From NCBI GenBank assembly GCA_964596375.1, contig CAZQTO010000008.1:1-35309 (forward strand): a DNA stretch of 35,309 bases, given 5' to 3'. The first letter of the stretch is position 1, and every line of letters starts with the position of its first letter. The DNA is from UBA1543 sp964596375. Its GTDB lineage: Bacteria > Pseudomonadota > Zetaproteobacteria > Mariprofundales > Mariprofundaceae. The notes beneath the pieces are model-generated. The model was not told the origin of the DNA. It ran no database searches and worked only from the letters and a program-made list of their open reading frames with translations. Below are positions 31,872 through 35,309 of the stretch, piece by piece. Both the position numbers and the translations under genes were made by a program.

Positions 31872-33167
31872 ATGTCCAGAAACTTGCTGCGCGAAGATCA
31901 ATTGTTCGATGAACTTCGTGTTGGTCTGCATGACGTTGATTCCCTGCGCAAGAAAGCCCGCGATGCCATACAAGGCAAGCTGTTTGAGAAAGCCGGCATC
32001 ATCTTTGCCGCTATGGCCAAGCAGGCGCCATCCGATCCGGATCTGGCTCTGCAGGCTGCTCGCTGTTATGAAAAAGCCGAAGGTGCACGTGAAGATACGA
32101 TGCGATGGTTTCTGGCCTCGTCGGAGCGCTACTCGCGCCAGAATTATCCGACCAAGGCTATCGCCATATTGCGTCTGTATCACAAAATGGCCCCCGATGA
32201 ACACGAAGGCCCCCGGCGTATTTTCCGGCTTTGCCGGGATATGGATGATTTCAGTGAGCGCTTGCTTGAGTTTCTTTCGCCCAAGGAACGTGCCGGCCAT
32301 CATTGGCGCTCGCAGGATATTTTCACCACTTTCGATGACCAAACCTTCGATGACATGCTGGAGGCGATGGAGCTTCACTACCTTAAATCCGGTGAGACAC
32401 TGATTCAAAAGGATGATGAAGCCAGCTCATTGTTTGTGGTGGTGGATGGGTGCCTGGATGGTTACCTGACCTTAAACGGCGAACGGACCAAAATCGGTAG
32501 CATTCATCCTGGCGAGATATGCGGTGAAATTGGCTACTTTCTGGGTGGCAAGCGAACAGCCGAGGTGGTTGCCGGAGATGCCAGCACGGTGCTTGAGTTG
32601 CCATACAGTAAACTCGATGATCTACGCGAGAAGGCTCCTGATTTTGGCGATCGTCTCGACCATCTGTATCAATCGCGGATGCTGGCCAACCAGTTAGCTG
32701 TCAACGATTTCTTCTCGGAATTGAGCACGCCGCTGCGCAATGAGATTACCCACCGCATGCGACCGGTCTCGCTCAGGGCAGGGGAGATGCTGTTTGACGC
32801 AGTTGATACCACAAAAGATCTATATGTCATCCAGAGCGGTGAAATTTCCGTCCACCTCAAGTTGGGAGAAGGGAAACATCTGAAGGATGTCTCTGCCGGA
32901 AGCCTGATCGGCGAGTTTTCCGTAGCGCTTGGTGGTAAACGAACAGCGATTGCGCGCGCTATTTCCGATTGCAAGCTCATGCAATTGCCCGGGGATGATT
33001 ATCAGGAGCTATATGAGGCCCATCAGGAACTGCGCGACCTTCTGGCTAAACGCAAAACCAGGTACATGGCTGAAACCAGAGATTTTATTATGAATATGGA
33101 TGAAGACATCAGTGAGCATGTCTGCACTTCCATGCTGCGCTTGATATGGGGCGCATCGGATACCTAG
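31872..33167 (+). CDS. Protein with two cyclic nucleotide-binding domains and a helical (TPR-like) N-terminus
   Basis: 431 residues, soluble. Residues 20-140 are TPR-like helices (KLFEKAGIIFAAMAKQAPSDPDLALQAARCYEKA). Two CNB domains follow, at about 155-260 and 278-390. Their phosphate-binding cassettes are nearly identical: GEIGYFLGGKRTA (218-230) and GEFSVALGGKRTA (347-359). Each keeps the Gly-Glu and the Arg needed to hold cAMP or cGMP. There is no helix-turn-helix, so it is not a CRP transcription factor; it more likely binds a partner protein in response to cAMP. GGAGG lies 11 nt before the ATG. It is divergent from comEA and 104 nt upstream of secA. The class IIIb cyclase at 10829 could supply its ligand. 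Confidence 0.85.
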   Translation: MSRNLLREDQLFDELRVGLHDVDSLRKKARDAIQGKLFEKAGIIFAAMAKQAPSDPDLALQAARCYEKAEGAREDTMRWFLASSERYSRQNYPTKAIAILRLYHKMAPDEHEGPRRIFRLCRDMDDFSERLLEFLSPKERAGHHWRSQDIFTTFDDQTFDDMLEAMELHYLKSGETLIQKDDEASSLFVVVDGCLDGYLTLNGERTKIGSIHPGEICGEIGYFLGGKRTAEVVAGDASTVLELPYSKLDDLREKAPDFGDRLDHLYQSRMLANQLAVNDFFSELSTPLRNEITHRMRPVSLRAGEMLFDAVDTTKDLYVIQSGEISVHLKLGEGKHLKDVSAGSLIGEFSVALGGKRTAIARAISDCKLMQLPGDDYQELYEAHQELRDLLAKRKTRYMAETRDFIMNMDEDISEHVCTSMLRLIWGASDT

Positions 33168-33271
33168 GCCTGGGCCTGTTCTTCAGGCGCTGATATTCCT
33201 GTTTTGTCGCATCACCGCTTGCATGTTAGCGTGCGCCGCCTGATTTAACGCCCCCCAGGAGCAAGTGCCCC

Positions 33272-35309
33272 ATGTTCGATTTTCTGACAAAAATGTTTGG
33301 TAGCCGGAATGAGCGGATTCTCAAGCAGATGTACCCCGTTGTGGAGCAGATCAATGCCATGGAAGGTCGCATGCAAATCCTTTCCGATGAGGAATTGCAG
33401 GCCAAAACCGGCGAGTTCAAGCAACGTCTGGTTGATGGTGAAAGCGTTGATGCGCTGCTTCCCGAGGCCTTTGCTGTAGCCCGCGAGGCCAGTGTTCGCT
33501 GCCTTGGCATGCGTCATTTCGATGTGCAGCTGATTGGCGGCATGATCCTGAATAGCGGCATGATTTCGGAAATGAAGACCGGTGAAGGCAAGACCCTGAT
33601 GTCTACACTGGCTGTATACCTCAATGCCCTGACCGGGCGCGGCGTGCATGTTGTGACGGTGAATGATTATCTGGCCAAACGCGATGCCGAGTGGATGGGA
33701 AAATTGTATTCCTTTCTTGGTATGTCGACCGGCGTGGTTGTGCACGGCATCAGCAATGATGAGCGCCAGAAGGCTTATGCCTGCGATATCACCTACGGCA
33801 CCAACAACGAATTCGGCTTCGATTACCTGCGCGACAATATGGCCTTTGCCCGCGAGGAGTTGGTGCAACGCGACCTGCACTACGCCATCGTCGATGAGGT
33901 GGATTCCATCCTGATCGATGAAGCGCGCACACCGCTGATTATTTCAGGCCCTGCCGAGAAGGCCGGTGATCTGTATCAGCAAGCCGACGCCATCATCAAG
34001 CGGCTTGGCGAATCCGATTACGACAAGGACGAAAAGGACAAGGCCGTTTCCTACACAGAGGAAGGCATGGAGCATGTGGAGAAATTGTTCCGCGAGGCCG
34101 GCCTGTTGAAATCCGGCAATCTGTACGATCCTGAAAATGTGAATCTGATGCATGCCGCCACCCAGTGTCTGCGCGCCAACACCCTGTTCACCCGCGAGGT
34201 GGACTACATCGTGCGCAACGATGAAGTGATCATTATTGACGAATTCACCGGGCGCATGATGCCCGGGCGGCGCTATTCCGACGGTCAGCATCAGGCGCTG
34301 GAAGCCAAGGAAGGCGTCACCGTGCAGCCGGAGAACCAGACCCTGGCCTCGGTGACTTTCCAGAACTACTTCCGCATGTACGACAAGCTGGCCGGCATGA
34401 CCGGCACAGCCGATACCGAAGCCGAGGAATTCGAGAAGATTTACAAGCTGGAAGTGGTCATTGTGCCGACCAATCAGCCGATGATCCGCGACGACAAAGC
34501 CGATCTGATCTTCGGCGATCAGGAAGATAAGTATGCTGCCGTGATCGAGGATATCGTGACCTCGCATGTAAGTGGCCAGCCGATTCTGGTTGGCACCACG
34601 TCCATCGAAAAGTCGGAGTTTTTGTCCGATACACTCACCAAGCGCGGCATCAAGCATGAAGTACTCAACGCCAAGCAGCATGAGCGCGAGGCGGAGATTG
34701 TGTCGCAGGCAGGCCGCAAGGGTGCGGTGACCATCGCTACCAATATGGCTGGCCGCGGTACCGATATCATGCTGGGCGGTAATCCGGAGATGCTTATCGG
34801 GCAGATGTCCGACAAGCTTCCCGCTGAAGAGAAAAAGACCAAAGAGGCTGAAATCCGTGCTGTGTGTGCAGCCGAACACGTCGAGGTCGTGGCGGCAGGT
34901 GGCCTGCATATCGTCGGTACCGAACGGCATGAATCGCGACGCATCGACAATCAGCTGCGCGGTCGTGCCGGGCGTCAGGGTGATCCGGGTTCGACCCGTT
35001 TCTATCTCTCCTTGCAGGACGATCTGATGCGCATCTTTGGCGGCGAGAAGATGCAGTCGATGCTCGAAAAGATGGGCTTTGAGAAGGGTGAGTCCATCGA
35101 ACATCCGTGGGTGACCAAGGCCATCGAGAATTCACAGAAGAAGGTCGAGGGACGCAATTACGAAGTGCGCAAGAACGTCGTTCAGTACGACGACGTGATG
35201 AACGACCAGCGCAAGGTCATCTACGAACAGCGCGCGGAGATCATGGATTCCGAAGCGGTCGACGATGCGGTCGTCGATATGCGTCACGACACCATCTCGT
35301 CCATCGTGG
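33272..35309 (+). CDS. secA: Preprotein translocase ATPase SecA (3' truncated by window)
   Basis: The first 679 codons are present and the frame is open to the window edge; full SecA is about 850-900 residues. It is the motor that pushes unfolded preproteins through SecYEG. Walker A is MISEMKTGEGKTLM (near 100-109). The DEAD-like Walker B is VDEVDSILIDEARTPLIISG (near 207). The preprotein cross-linking domain follows. NBD2 has NMAGRGTDIMLGGN and the RRIDNQLRGRAGRQGDPGSTRFYLSL motif. The ATG at 33272 has AGGAG upstream and gives the usual MFDFLTKMFGSRNER start. The upstream 104 nt hold no clear terminator, so partial read-through from the CNB gene is possible. Confidence 0.97.
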   Translation, partial: MFDFLTKMFGSRNERILKQMYPVVEQINAMEGRMQILSDEELQAKTGEFKQRLVDGESVDALLPEAFAVAREASVRCLGMRHFDVQLIGGMILNSGMISEMKTGEGKTLMSTLAVYLNALTGRGVHVVTVNDYLAKRDAEWMGKLYSFLGMSTGVVVHGISNDERQKAYACDITYGTNNEFGFDYLRDNMAFAREELVQRDLHYAIVDEVDSILIDEARTPLIISGPAEKAGDLYQQADAIIKRLGESDYDKDEKDKAVSYTEEGMEHVEKLFREAGLLKSGNLYDPENVNLMHAATQCLRANTLFTREVDYIVRNDEVIIIDEFTGRMMPGRRYSDGQHQALEAKEGVTVQPENQTLASVTFQNYFRMYDKLAGMTGTADTEAEEFEKIYKLEVVIVPTNQPMIRDDKADLIFGDQEDKYAAVIEDIVTSHVSGQPILVGTTSIEKSEFLSDTLTKRGIKHEVLNAKQHEREAEIVSQAGRKGAVTIATNMAGRGTDIMLGGNPEMLIGQMSDKLPAEEKKTKEAEIRAVCAAEHVEVVAAGGLHIVGTERHESRRIDNQLRGRAGRQGDPGSTRFYLSLQDDLMRIFGGEKMQSMLEKMGFEKGESIEHPWVTKAIENSQKKVEGRNYEVRKNVVQYDDVMNDQRKVIYEQRAEIMDSEAVDDAVVDMRHDTISSIV

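Noticed and set aside
1..35309. CRISPR arrays, tRNA or rRNA genes
   Set aside because: No regularly spaced repeats and no cloverleaf or T-loop signature outside coding frames were seen.

Overview
The window is chromosomal DNA from a Gram-negative, proteobacteria-like organism. The evidence is an RND tripartite efflux set, GspA/GspB, ComEA, SecA, an Fe-S type PurF, and dense back-to-back genes with many ATGA-type overlaps. Most of it is fairly GC-rich, with AT-richer patches near 22.8-23.5 kb and 27.0-27.9 kb. I cannot place the organism securely from sequence alone. A marine or iron-cycling proteobacterium (for example Zetaproteobacteria) is only a guess from gene content. I found no rRNA, tRNA or CRISPR array.

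Layout. 0-4.8 kb: end of an outer-membrane factor gene, a periplasmic adaptor and an RND pump, one operon closed by a terminator. 4.8-7.4 kb, minus strand: a host-attachment-family protein, a DMT exporter and ispH. 7.5-10.7 kb, plus strand: bcp, coaBC, dut and an RsmC-like methyltransferase. 10.8-15.2 kb, minus strand: a probable operon of lipase, gspA/exeA, gspB and a class III adenylate cyclase. A 160-bp hairpin-rich MITE-like element (15364-15523) lies upstream of it. 15.5-18.4 kb, minus strand: a CHAD (polyphosphate-binding type) gene, a GT4 glycosyltransferase and a calcineurin-like phosphoesterase. The last two overlap by 4 nt and look like the Agt/PlcP membrane-lipid remodelling pair. 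Four 7-bp Pho half-sites at exact 11-bp spacing sit directly upstream. 18.5-22.3 kb: dgkA, purF, cvpA, radA. Then rpsT on the plus strand.

22.8-31 kb is the accessory region. It holds an orphan Ala-rich coiled-coil gene, a complete IS1182-type insertion sequence with perfect 20-bp ends, a DUF2141 protein, an NfsB nitroreductase, a gene remnant next to a palindrome, an AT-rich glutamine-amidotransferase/zinc-ribbon pair, and a compact operon of ZIP metal transporter, ferritin-like protein and PLP aminotransferase. A non-specific nuclease and a ComEA-like DNA-binding protein follow. The window ends with a double cyclic-nucleotide-binding protein and the first ~680 codons of secA.

The strongest system-level signal is the phosphate theme at 15.5-18.9 kb. 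A PhoB-type operator drives a predicted phospholipid phosphohydrolase and a diacylglycerol glycosyltransferase. A polyphosphate-binding-type gene lies downstream and a diacylglycerol kinase gene ends just upstream.
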